DNA of 64,000 nucleotides from Negadavirga shengliensis (GTDB taxonomy: Bacteria; Bacteroidota; Bacteroidia; Cytophagales; Cyclobacteriaceae), in assembly GCF_042652345.1 (NCBI RefSeq), contig NZ_JBHSJJ010000014.1, positions 1-64,000 on the forward strand, written 5' to 3'. A program made the translations under genes and the position numbers. This document shows positions 54,135 to 62,847 of the stretch, piece by piece. Position 1 is the first letter of the stretch. Each line of letters opens with the position of its first letter. The notes below the pieces were generated by a model that saw only the letters and a program-made list of their open reading frames with translations, did no database searches and had not been told where the DNA came from.

Positions 54135-54890
54135 ATGCTGAAAAAAAATAAGGAGCGCCGCTCAATTAAAGAAAACCTGTTGCTGGCAGCCACCACAGCA
54201 TCTGCTTCCGGCATCACCAATGTGGCCAGCGTCATTGCTTTTTTTGCTTTTACTTCCAATGTTACCGGTCATGTAGCCATTTTTGCTGAAGAAGTGGTGA
54301 AAGGACATTGGCATCAAGTGTACATTGTTTTGGTGTGGTTACTGCTTTTTTTATTCGGCGCCTTTCTGGCCAATTACCTGATCAGCTCCATTGCGAAAAA
54401 AGGCAGGTATTTGTCCCATGCAGCTCCGGTCTTTATAGAGATTCTTGTTTTATCGGTCATAGCCATTTATGGACACTATTACTATGAGGAAACCTTAAGG
54501 GAAACAGAATGTCTTGTCGGGGGACTTCTCTTTTGCATGGGTTTGCAAAACAGCATGGTTTCTACCATTTCAGGGGGAGTCGTCAAAACCACCCACGTCA
54601 CCGGACTGTTCACCGATCTGGGAGCCGAACTTTCCCAATGGCTACATCCCATTACACCCCGGTCTAAAGTATTGAAAGAACGTCTGACGCTTCGCTTTAC
54701 TGTTTTGGGTTTTTACATTATTGGGGGGTTAGTGGGTGGCTGGTTTTTTCTTAAATACGATTTTCTGGCTTTTTTTCTGGTAATTTTAATATTAATTTTC
54801 GTCGTATATTATGACATGACACGGGTAATTACTAAACTCACAATCAGAAAAATCAAAAAGCCTGCTTACGTGGTGCAGGAACAAAATTAA
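54135..54890 (+). CDS. DUF1275 (YoaK) family membrane protein
   Basis: A 251-residue polytopic membrane protein with about six hydrophobic segments. The first carries the family pattern A-S-A-S-G-I-T-N-V-A, followed by T-S-N-V-T-G-H; the middle has G-L-Q-N-S-M-V-S-T-I-S-G and T-H-V-T-G-L-F-T-D-L-G, all typical of DUF1275. The physiological role of the family is not established; transport or stress roles have been proposed. It lies between a lipocalin-like gene and a TetR-type regulator, which may control it. Confidence 0.85.
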   Translation: MLKKNKERRSIKENLLLAATTASASGITNVASVIAFFAFTSNVTGHVAIFAEEVVKGHWHQVYIVLVWLLLFLFGAFLANYLISSIAKKGRYLSHAAPVFIEILVLSVIAIYGHYYYEETLRETECLVGGLLFCMGLQNSMVSTISGGVVKTTHVTGLFTDLGAELSQWLHPITPRSKVLKERLTLRFTVLGFYIIGGLVGGWFFLKYDFLAFFLVILILIFVVYYDMTRVITKLTIRKIKKPAYVVQEQN

Positions 54891-54916
54891 GGAATACACA
54901 GTAAACCCAAATTTAA

Positions 54917-55609
54917 ATGATGGAAATACAGATGCATTATCCGGAAAATGATCAACTTTTTCTGAAAAATCCGGGATCCTCTGAATTGGGCCACAAAATA
55001 ATCAACAAAAGTATTTACCATATCAAAGAACTTGGTCTGGAAGGCTTTACTTTCAAAAAACTGGCATCAGAAATTGGATCTAACGAAGCCTCGATATACA
55101 GGTATTTTGAGAACAAACATAACCTGCTGGTCTACCTGATTTCCATTTATTGGGAGATACTGGATTTTAAGATTATTTTCAATGTACAAAACATTTCGTC
55201 CCCAAAAACAAAGTTGAAGAAAATGATAGAGGTGCTTACAGACATTGAAAACTCTTCACCGAAAATAAAAAACCTGGATGTAAACGCCCTCCACAGCATT
55301 GTGGTGGAGGAGTCCGCCAAAGCTTATCTTACAAAAAAAGTAGAAGTGGAACTTCAAAAAGGTTTTTTCGAATCTTATGAAAAATTAATAAACACCATAG
55401 CTGGTCTGTTTATTGAAGCCAGTAAAAAATATGAATTTCCCAGGGCATTGGCCATTAATCTGCTGGAAACCACTTTTGAGCAATTTTATTTCAGTCAGCA
55501 TTTAGGCTCTTGGACAGAACTTAAGGGGAAAAACCTGAGTTCGAAGGATGTCAAAAGGTTCCTGGAATCCCTGATTTTCTCCGTCCTTAACCTGAAAGAC
55601 AAGGATTGA
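54917..55609 (+). CDS. TetR/AcrR-type transcriptional regulator
   Basis: A 230-residue protein with a TetR N-terminal HTH at about 30-80: F-T-F-K-K-L-A-S-E-I-G-S-N-E-A-S-I-Y-R-Y-F-E-N-K, the diagnostic helix-turn-helix with the Y-R-Y-F-x-N-K end. The C-terminal ligand domain is divergent, so the inducer is unknown. It follows the DUF1275 gene by 26 bp on the same strand and probably regulates it or its own operon. Confidence 0.9.
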   Translation: MMEIQMHYPENDQLFLKNPGSSELGHKIINKSIYHIKELGLEGFTFKKLASEIGSNEASIYRYFENKHNLLVYLISIYWEILDFKIIFNVQNISSPKTKLKKMIEVLTDIENSSPKIKNLDVNALHSIVVEESAKAYLTKKVEVELQKGFFESYEKLINTIAGLFIEASKKYEFPRALAINLLETTFEQFYFSQHLGSWTELKGKNLSSKDVKRFLESLIFSVLNLKDKD

Positions 55610-55629
55610 TGCGGTCTTTTTCATTGACA

Positions 55630-56199
55630 TCATGACCTGATCCTGTCTTTAAAAAACTTCCGGAATTTTTCCACCTTGGGTTTAATGACAAACTGACAAT
55701 AAGGTTCTGATCCGTGAAGCTCAAAATAGTTTGAATGGTAGTCTTCTGCGGGATAGAAATTGGAAAAAGCGGTGATTTCTGTAACCACTGGGCTGTCAAA
55801 AATTTTTTCGTGTTCCAGTTTATCCATGAATGCCTCCGCAATCTCTTTTTGCTCCATACTGTGATAGAATATCACTGAACGGTATTGAGGCCCTACATCA
55901 CCTCCTTGGCGATTGAGTGTAGTGGGATCATGACTGGTCCAAAATATCTCCAAAAGGTCTTCAAATGAGATGATGGTCGGATCGTAGATCATCTGTATTA
56001 CTTCGGCATGGCCTGTGGTACCTGTTACCACTTCTTTGTAAGCGGGCGACACCCGATGTCCACCGGAAAATCCCGATCTGACTTTTTCCACTCCTCTTAA
56101 CTGCTGGAAAATAGCTTCTGTACACCAGAAACAACCTGCGCCCAGTGTGGCCACTTCTTTGCCTTCAGGAACCTCTACATCCGTTTTGGGTAATTCCAT
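55630..56199 (-). CDS. msrA: Peptide-methionine (S)-S-oxide reductase
   Basis: A 189-residue MsrA. The catalytic motif G-A-G-C-F-W-C-T-E-A-I-F lies at 20-31 with Cys23 as the nucleophile. The conserved G-Y-x-G position reads G-F-S-G-G near 43. There is a family-typical Y-D-P block near 72-74 and a Q-Y-R-S-V-I-F-Y element near 105-112. It reduces methionine-S-sulfoxide in proteins and protects against oxidative damage. No fused MsrB is present. It is the last gene of a three-gene minus-strand operon with the DUF3253-like and radical SAM genes (6-bp gap). Confidence 0.95.
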   Translation of the reverse strand: MELPKTDVEVPEGKEVATLGAGCFWCTEAIFQQLRGVEKVRSGFSGGHRVSPAYKEVVTGTTGHAEVIQMIYDPTIISFEDLLEIFWTSHDPTTLNRQGGDVGPQYRSVIFYHSMEQKEIAEAFMDKLEHEKIFDSPVVTEITAFSNFYPAEDYHSNYFELHGSEPYCQFVIKPKVEKFRKFFKDRIRS

Positions 56200-56205
56200 C
56201 TTTAA

Positions 56206-56463
56206 TTAATGTTTAAGTTTTATTTTAACAGAACCGGGTGGGAAAAAGTTTTTGTCCACACTATGATCTTTCTGCGTCACTTCGATTTTATCTTCCCGAT
56301 ACAGTTCCATCATCATCGCTATTACATCGTCCACAAAGAATTTCCAGTCGTAGGGATAGAGCCATTGGGCAACATCCGTGGGCGTAAAATATTTGCCCTT
56401 CTTCCTCTTTGCCATTTCCATAATGGCTACCGAGAGTATATTTTTCTTTTCCCTCTCCATCAA
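56206..56463 (-). CDS. Small DUF3253-like protein
   Basis: An 85-residue basic protein. The pattern T-P-T-D-V-A-Q-W-L (about 27-35), then a helical pair and a basic V-D-K-N-F-F-P-P-G-S-V tail, resembles DUF3253, a small winged-helix-like family often linked to stress and SAM-enzyme genes. It overlaps the upstream radical SAM gene by 4 bp (atga) and lies 6 bp before msrA, so it is part of one operon. DNA binding is possible; the role is unknown. Confidence 0.6.
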   Translation of the reverse strand: MMEREKKNILSVAIMEMAKRKKGKYFTPTDVAQWLYPYDWKFFVDDVIAMMMELYREDKIEVTQKDHSVDKNFFPPGSVKIKLKH

Positions 56464-57518
56464 CTAAACAGTCCAAGCTGCCCCCTGCTTTTGAATACAG
56501 TCATATCAAAATCCGGCATTTCCCTGTCTTTAAGATATTTTTTGACAGATGTTCTGAAAAGCTTTTCTATCGTAGTGGCCAAAGGTCCAGTGCCCTTAAT
56601 CCTCCTGCCCCATTCGGAATCATTGGCCCTTCCTCCATGCAAAGAGGCTACCTGATGCATCACCTTTGCGTACCTGTCGGGAAAATTTTCTTTCAACCAA
56701 TTTTCAAATATTTCCTTGATGGTCCCATTGAGCCTTACAACGGTATATCCGGCCGCTAATGCGCCCGCCTCTCCGGCTAACCGGATGATCTTATGGATAT
56801 CGGATAGGTTCAGCCCGGGTATAATCGGTGCAACCATTACCCCACAAGGGATCCCATATCCTGAAAATTTATCAATCAGCTCCAGCTTTTTTTCTGCTGT
56901 AGCGGTTCTGGGCTCCATTTTCAGCTTCAGTTCCCTATCCAAATGATTGATTGAAAAATACACATGAACCAAGCGCTTATTTGCCAGCTGCCTGAGAACA
57001 TCAGCATCTCTTTCAATCAAAGCATTTTTGGTCACCATGCTTATGGGGTGGCCGTATTTCAGACATAGCTTTAAAATGCCTCTGGTGAGTTGAAACTTTT
57101 TTTCCAAAGGCTGGTAGCAGTCCGTATTTCCGGACAGCATGATAGGCTGGGGTTTATACCTTTTGCTTTTAAACTCCTTTTCGAGTTGCTCCACTATATT
57201 GCTTTTCACCAATATCTTGGTTTCAAAACCCAATCCTGCATCAAATCCCCAATATTGATGGCTGTTTCTTGCGTAACAATATATGCAGCCATGTTCGCAG
57301 CCCGAATACGGATTAACCGAGTAGCTAAGCCTGAGATCAGGGCTGTCATTTTTGCTTAATGCAGACTTGGCTTGGATAAACAGGTATGCTGTGGCCGGTT
57401 TTTCGGTAATAGCCGGCTCGTCAATCCCCTCTAAATATTCCTGGACCGTATCCGTTTTTGAATAGGGGTTTTTTGGTTGTATACTCGCCCCTCTTCCCTT
57501 AAACAACTCATTTTTCAT
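56460..57518 (-). CDS. PA0069-family radical SAM protein
   Basis: A 352-residue radical SAM enzyme. The cluster motif C-E-H-G-C-I-Y-C (Cys74, Cys78, Cys81; CxxxCxxC) binds the [4Fe-4S] cluster with S-adenosylmethionine. The preceding N-P-Y-S-G and the L-S-G-N-T-D-C-Y-Q-P-L-E block are diagnostic of the PA0069 group, whose substrate is not known. It is the first gene of the operon with DUF3253 and msrA. Confidence 0.9.
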   Translation of the reverse strand: MKNELFKGRGASIQPKNPYSKTDTVQEYLEGIDEPAITEKPATAYLFIQAKSALSKNDSPDLRLSYSVNPYSGCEHGCIYCYARNSHQYWGFDAGLGFETKILVKSNIVEQLEKEFKSKRYKPQPIMLSGNTDCYQPLEKKFQLTRGILKLCLKYGHPISMVTKNALIERDADVLRQLANKRLVHVYFSINHLDRELKLKMEPRTATAEKKLELIDKFSGYGIPCGVMVAPIIPGLNLSDIHKIIRLAGEAGALAAGYTVVRLNGTIKEIFENWLKENFPDRYAKVMHQVASLHGGRANDSEWGRRIKGTGPLATTIEKLFRTSVKKYLKDREMPDFDMTVFKSRGQLGLFS

Positions 57519-57566
57519 ATTTACTAATTTAAAAAATTTATCCGGATATCAATACCTATTTCGGAT

Positions 57567-58112
57567 TCAGACATTGCAGATAATGATAAAAGCCGGCGGA
57601 AAATTTTTTAGGGTAAAAGCAGTCCTGATACTTCTGAAATATGAGGCAAACTGGAACCTTAGCAAGTAAGAATAACAAATTTGGATAAAGAAGCCGTGGG
57701 GTTTTAAAAATTGGCTGCTCTTTTTATAGATCATGCTTCTGGTCTCCTTAGGAATAAGGCTAAAGGGAAGAGAAGAAAGGATCAGGTCTATGGTTCTTCC
57801 TTCCAGGTATTTGTCCATGTTTTCAGCCGAATCACAGATGATTTTAACATTTTCCCCTCTGAATTGTTTTTTTAGATTTTTGCAGAAATTTTCACTGATT
57901 TCAAAAACCAGAAGCGTGGCGTCATCATCCATTCTATCTATAATCCCCTTCGTAATGCTCCCATCTCCTCCCCCCAACTCCACTATGGTTTTGGCACCTC
58001 TGAAATTTGCAAAAGATAACATTTTGTTGACCAAAGATTTAGAACTAAAAGTAATGGCACCTGTGGTCTTTATGTTGGTAAACAGCTCCTTGAAGAGAGA
58101 ACTTTTATTCAT
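57567..58112 (-). CDS. Class I SAM-dependent methyltransferase (phospholipid N-methyltransferase-like)
   Basis: A 181-residue methyltransferase. Motif I is V-E-L-G-G-G-D-G-S at 44-52, and motif II is L-V-F-E-I-S near 70. The central L-S-S-L-P-F-S-L-I element near 110-118 resembles rRNA dimethylase and phospholipid methyltransferase families. The N-terminal I-T-F-S-S-K element fits a PmtA-like lipid methyltransferase. The substrate is not certain. It ends 48 bp before the start of the radical SAM gene on the same strand. Confidence 0.7.
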   Translation of the reverse strand: MNKSSLFKELFTNIKTTGAITFSSKSLVNKMLSFANFRGAKTIVELGGGDGSITKGIIDRMDDDATLLVFEISENFCKNLKKQFRGENVKIICDSAENMDKYLEGRTIDLILSSLPFSLIPKETRSMIYKKSSQFLKPHGFFIQICYSYLLRFQFASYFRSIRTAFTLKNFPPAFIIICNV

Positions 58113-58383
58113 TGGGATATTTAAAATTAACTGCCAATATAACTATTTTTTTTTACAAAATTTAAGTAAAAATCCAAATTTGCACCGAGTAAAATAAATC
58201 CTTTCAGGCCGCTACTTATATTCTTTTCAGCGGAATAGAGAAAATTTTTCTCCCTTACAGCGTCAGGTATCAAAATGAAGATAATTACCATTCTTCTACC
58301 AAAAGCAGACTTTTGAAGAAGAAAGTTTACATATCATTCCTTGATTCATTATTTTGCCCCCCAGTTTCTAAAAGCCTATTTGA

Positions 58384-60060
58384 ATGCCATCAGTCATCTG
58401 GAGACCTTTTGTGGTGATCTTACTTTTGACCCTTCCGTTATCCGGAACGATATCATTTGCCCAAAGCGACAAAACCGGAGAGAGAAGGGTAAGCGATACC
58501 TATGTAATCACCAATGCCACGATAATTCCTGAACCCGGGAAAATCCTTACCAGGCAACACCTGCTCTTTTCAGAGGGGGTAATCAAAGATATTGGTGATG
58601 ACATTCATATCCCTGCCCATGCACAAAAAATAAAAGGGGACACGCTTTTTTTATATCCCGGGTTTATCGATATGGCCAACAAAATAGGGGTAAGTAAGCC
58701 TAACATCCCGGAAAAACCGGCCGATTTTGACCCGTCAAACCCTCTACCTGAAATTGCCGGCATCCATCCGCATTTCAGCGTACTGGATCATTACTCCCAA
58801 AATAACGACCAGGATGCTGATTGGCGAAAACTGGGGTTTACCATAGCACAAAAACTGCCGATGGGCAATGGTATGCTTCCGGGAACCACAGCGGTGGTCC
58901 TTTATGGCCATAAAGACAAAAACAATATACTGGATGAGAAGCATTCCCTATACGCCAAATTCAGTACGGTCGGAGGAGTGTATCCCAATACTACCTTAGG
59001 TGTCATGGCCAAATGGAGGGATTTATACCATAATGCCGGTCTTCACAGCACGCACACAAGCCACTATTCCAGTAACCGTATCTCCATACGACCTGAACAG
59101 AATAAAATATTGGAGGCCCTATCCCCCATATGGGAAAAGCAACTTCCGGTTCTTTTTGAAGTCTCCAATGAATTGGAAATGAGGAGGGCTATCAAGCTTA
59201 GGGATGAAGCTCCGTTTCATCTGGTACTGAACGGTGTGAATGAGGGAGAACAACTCCTTCCTATCATCAGGAAAGAAAAAATCGACGTTGTCCTTACCCT
59301 GAATCTGCCGAAGGATAAACATGGGTCAAATGAAGATCAAAGTCCGGAAGAAACGCATGCTGATTATGAAGCAAGATTGAAAAGATCGAAAGAGGCCTAT
59401 CATAAAGCGCTGTCGCTGGCGGGTGAATACGAAAAGGCTGGGATTCCGTTTTCATTTACGACCAAGCATCTGGCCAAAAATGACTTTTTTGACAATCTTA
59501 AATTAATGATAGAAAAAGGTCTGTCAAAAGACGGTGCTTTGGCAGCGCTGACCATTAATCCTGCCGGTTTGCTTGGACTGGAATCAAGGGCAGGCACCTT
59601 GGAAAAAGGAAAGATGGCCAATCTCATTGCCCTGACTGACACGTTATTTCATGAAGATGCAGAAATATCCTTTGTGGTAGTAGACGGTTATCTTTTCAAA
59701 TATGAGACAAATAACGGGAAGAATGGGAAGAAAGATGAATCCCAATATTGGACTTATACTGCCGAGACAGATGCCGGTACTTCCCAAGGCCACTGGAAAC
59801 TGAATAAAACAGCTGATGGTTACGAAGGGACCGTTACTTATGATGACCCGGACGGCGGCGGCGAAAAGAGCGTGCCCATGCAGAATATAAAGGTAGATGC
59901 TACCCGTATGAGGTTTGAATTTCATGTAGATGCCGGTGGAAACAAATTGTTTATCAAAATAGACGGAGATATAAGCGGCGATGAATTGACGGGAAAATTA
60001 AACATCATTGATTTCGGCAGTTTTCCCATAAAGGCCAAAAAAACGGAAAAACCTGATTGA
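58384..60060 (+). CDS. Exported amidohydrolase-like protein lacking the metal HxH motif
   Basis: A 558-residue protein with a signal peptide at the start (R-P-F-V-V-I-L-L-L-T-L-P-L-S, cleavage after F-A-Q). The fold matches amidohydrolases, with the small N-terminal beta domain and a C-terminal N-P-A-x-L-L-G-L-E...G-T-L-E-K-G-K-M-A-N block near 395-420. The canonical D-x-H-x-H at the first strand is replaced by F-I-D-M-A-N-K. It therefore probably lacks metal-dependent catalysis or acts in a complex with the next protein. The C-terminal about 110 residues form a beta-rich extra domain. It precedes two further amidohydrolase genes. Confidence 0.7.
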   Translation: MPSVIWRPFVVILLLTLPLSGTISFAQSDKTGERRVSDTYVITNATIIPEPGKILTRQHLLFSEGVIKDIGDDIHIPAHAQKIKGDTLFLYPGFIDMANKIGVSKPNIPEKPADFDPSNPLPEIAGIHPHFSVLDHYSQNNDQDADWRKLGFTIAQKLPMGNGMLPGTTAVVLYGHKDKNNILDEKHSLYAKFSTVGGVYPNTTLGVMAKWRDLYHNAGLHSTHTSHYSSNRISIRPEQNKILEALSPIWEKQLPVLFEVSNELEMRRAIKLRDEAPFHLVLNGVNEGEQLLPIIRKEKIDVVLTLNLPKDKHGSNEDQSPEETHADYEARLKRSKEAYHKALSLAGEYEKAGIPFSFTTKHLAKNDFFDNLKLMIEKGLSKDGALAALTINPAGLLGLESRAGTLEKGKMANLIALTDTLFHEDAEISFVVVDGYLFKYETNNGKNGKKDESQYWTYTAETDAGTSQGHWKLNKTADGYEGTVTYDDPDGGGEKSVPMQNIKVDATRMRFEFHVDAGGNKLFIKIDGDISGDELTGKLNIIDFGSFPIKAKKTEKPD

Positions 60061-60062
60061 GA

Positions 60063-61445
60063 ATGAGAATAGGATTGATAGTCGGTATATTTTTACTGTT
60101 TGGGGCGTTACCCGGCTTTTCTCAAACAGAAAACGGAGACGTTTTGATAAAAAATGGCACCGTAATGACCATTACCCATGGCGTATTGGAAAATACGGAT
60201 ATCCTGGTGGAAAAAGGCACCATTACAAAAATCGGCCGGAACCTTAATGTTAAAAAAGATATCCAAATCGTAGATGCTTCAGGCAAGTACGTGATGCCTG
60301 GGATTATTGATGCCCATTCGCATATTGCCCTGGATGCGGTTAATGAGGCAAGCAGCCCAATCACCGCGGAGGTAAAAATGGAAGATGTAGTCAATCCTTT
60401 CGATGTCGGCATCTATAGGGCTTTGGCGGGCGGAGTGACCATCTCCCACGCCATGCACGGATCGGCCAATGTCATTGGCGGTCAAAACATTACGCTAAAG
60501 CACCGTTATGGCACGTTTGATCCTGCAGCGTTGTTGATGGAGGAAGCACCAAGGACTATCAAATTTGCCTTGGGGGAAAATCCAACCCGCGTGCATGGGA
60601 GGGGAAAAAACCTCCAACCAAAAACAAGAATGGGGGTAGAAGCCGTCATCCGGAACGGCTTTGAGGAAGCGATTGAATACAAGAAAAAATGGAATAAATA
60701 CCACAATGCCGTTGCCAAAAAGTCCAATGGTGTCCCCCCACCGGTTTACAGTTATAGACTGGAGACCCTGGCAGATATCCTTGAAGGTAAAATCATCATC
60801 CATTGTCATTCATACCGGGCCGATGAAATATACATGTTGATAAAGCTGTGCAGGGAATACAATATTGATAAGATCGTGTTTTCACATGTTAACGAAGGTT
60901 TTAAAGTGGCTCCGGAACTCGCCAAATACACGATGGGAGCATCCATCTTTTCCGATTGGTGGGCCTATAAATTTGAAGTGTACTATTCCACAGCCTTCAA
61001 CGCCGCTGTGCTTACCCGCAATGGCGTGATCACCTCCATTAATTCTGATTCGGGGGAAGTGATCCGCCACCTTTACCATGAAGCCGCCAAATCACAGCGC
61101 TACGGGGACCTGAGTGATGAAGAGGCCCTGGCCCTGATCACCATCAATCCTGCCAGGCAGCTGGGAATAGACCGGTTTGTAGGTTCTATAGAAGAAGGAA
61201 AGCACGGTGACCTGGTTATATTTGACCAGCATCCCCTTTCTATCTATGCCGTACCGCAAATGACCTTTATAGACGGCATTGCTTATTTTGATATAGAAAA
61301 AGACAAAGATGATCAAAGACTTAAAATAAATCCCAATGAAACCGTAGAACCGGTATATATCAAAGAGCATCAGCATAATTGCATGCAGAATGTAGATTTC
61401 TATTTCACAAACTTCGGCAGAAGCCTGTTCGAACATAGGCATTAA
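60063..61445 (+). CDS. Exported amidohydrolase with intact metal site
   Basis: A 460-residue enzyme with a signal peptide (G-L-I-V-G-I-F-L-L-F-G, cleavage near F-S-Q). It starts at ATG 60063; the in-frame TTG at 60057 overlaps the upstream stop and is an alternative. The metal motif I-I-D-A-H-S-H is intact. Further metal-site candidates follow as H-C-H near 242-244, F-S-H-V-N-E-G near 275-281 and a D in N-S-D-S-G near 325. It is the only one of the three tandem amidohydrolases with a complete active site. The substrate (peptide, cyclic amide or imide) is unknown. Confidence 0.85.
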   Translation: MRIGLIVGIFLLFGALPGFSQTENGDVLIKNGTVMTITHGVLENTDILVEKGTITKIGRNLNVKKDIQIVDASGKYVMPGIIDAHSHIALDAVNEASSPITAEVKMEDVVNPFDVGIYRALAGGVTISHAMHGSANVIGGQNITLKHRYGTFDPAALLMEEAPRTIKFALGENPTRVHGRGKNLQPKTRMGVEAVIRNGFEEAIEYKKKWNKYHNAVAKKSNGVPPPVYSYRLETLADILEGKIIIHCHSYRADEIYMLIKLCREYNIDKIVFSHVNEGFKVAPELAKYTMGASIFSDWWAYKFEVYYSTAFNAAVLTRNGVITSINSDSGEVIRHLYHEAAKSQRYGDLSDEEALALITINPARQLGIDRFVGSIEEGKHGDLVIFDQHPLSIYAVPQMTFIDGIAYFDIEKDKDDQRLKINPNETVEPVYIKEHQHNCMQNVDFYFTNFGRSLFEHRH

Positions 61446-61490
61446 ACCTTCAATAAATCCACCGGTATTGACGATAGAAAATAGCAACAT

Positions 61491-62786
61491 ATGAATAAAG
61501 CAAGGTTTGTTTTCATCATCCTTTTTTTTGTACTGGCCTTTCAAGGTTTTTCCCAAATTGAGGGAGAGGTCGTGAAGCCCGTTAAAGGGCATTTTTTACT
61601 CCGAAATGCCACCCTGTTTACCGTTACCCAGGGCATCAAGGAAAACACCGATCTTGAAATAGCCCATGGAAAAATCGTAGCCATTGGGCAATCCCTGCCT
61701 ATCGGAGAGGCTACGGTGATCGACTGCGGGGGCAAATATATTTACCCTGGGTTTATTGACGGGGGGAGCCGGCTGGGCTTGGTGGAAGTAGGGTCACTGG
61801 CGGAAACCCAGGATTACCTGGAAATAGGTAACGTAACCCCCCATATGATGGCCCTGACCGCCATCAATCCCAACTCTGTAGCCATTCCTGTTACAAGGGT
61901 CAGTGGGGTTACCAATACGCTTACGGTCCCTCAGGGGGGGTATTTTCCGGGAACTGCCGCATTGATCAGCCTGAATGGTTACACTCCGGACCAGATGTAT
62001 GCAGGATACCAGGGTGTGGTACTGAGGTTTCCCTCCACTGCCAAAAGAAGTACGTATGACAACCGAAGCGACGAAACCATTAGAACCGAAGCTGAAAAAG
62101 CTTTAAAAAACCTGAATGAAATATGGGAGCGGGCAGAAACCTACCATACACTCAAACAAGCCGGTGGCGAGCTTCCTTATTACCCCGAGATGGAGCAATT
62201 GTCCAAGGCCGTTTCAGGGGAATTGCCCCTACTCTTGGAAGTAAATTCAGCTAAAGACATTGTGGCTGCTTTGGCTTGGCTCAAAGACAAGAATTTAGAT
62301 GTTATCCTTACAGGGGTTTCCGAAGGCTGGAGGGTTGCTGATAAAATAGCTTCCGCTAAGCTCCCGGTGATAACAGGTCCTGTGCTATCCCTACCCAGCC
62401 GGAATTCGGACCGGTATGACGCCGCATACACCAATGCGGCCAAGCTGCATAAAGCGGGGGTAAAAGTAGCCTTAAGAACGGATGGTGCAGAAAATGTAAG
62501 GAACCTGCCCTTCAATGCAGGCTTTGCCGCGGCCTATGGAATGGGCAGAGAGGAAGCGCTCAAAGCCATCACCATAAATCCCGCAGAGATGTTCAAAGTG
62601 AGTGACCAACTCGGTTCGCTGGAAACCGGCAAAAATGCTACCCTTTTTATAGCTGATGGGGATCCTTTTGAACCGAAGACCCAAATTATCCACGTTTTCA
62701 TTGATGGCTACAAAATCCCGATGACCAACCGACATATCAGGTTGTACCAGGAATTTTTGGACAGGGGGTTTGACGATGCAGAATAA
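61491..62786 (+). CDS. Exported amidohydrolase-like protein lacking the HxH motif
   Basis: A 431-residue protein with a signal peptide (F-V-F-I-I-L-F-F-V-L-A-F, cleavage near F-S-Q). The position of the D-x-H-x-H motif reads F-I-D-G-G-S-R-L, so the metal ligands are missing, as in the first gene of the set. The C-terminal N-P-A-E-M-F...S-L-E-T-G-K-N-A-T-L-F element is typical of the family. The trio is separated by 2-bp and 45-bp gaps and is probably one operon. A shared complex with one catalytic and two non-catalytic subunits is inference. Confidence 0.75.
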   Translation: MNKARFVFIILFFVLAFQGFSQIEGEVVKPVKGHFLLRNATLFTVTQGIKENTDLEIAHGKIVAIGQSLPIGEATVIDCGGKYIYPGFIDGGSRLGLVEVGSLAETQDYLEIGNVTPHMMALTAINPNSVAIPVTRVSGVTNTLTVPQGGYFPGTAALISLNGYTPDQMYAGYQGVVLRFPSTAKRSTYDNRSDETIRTEAEKALKNLNEIWERAETYHTLKQAGGELPYYPEMEQLSKAVSGELPLLLEVNSAKDIVAALAWLKDKNLDVILTGVSEGWRVADKIASAKLPVITGPVLSLPSRNSDRYDAAYTNAAKLHKAGVKVALRTDGAENVRNLPFNAGFAAAYGMGREEALKAITINPAEMFKVSDQLGSLETGKNATLFIADGDPFEPKTQIIHVFIDGYKIPMTNRHIRLYQEFLDRGFDDAE

Positions 62787-62847
62787 TGGTTCAGAAACAC
62801 CTTCTTTGATATTTTTTTATAATTTTAGAAGGTAAATCGTATTCAGC

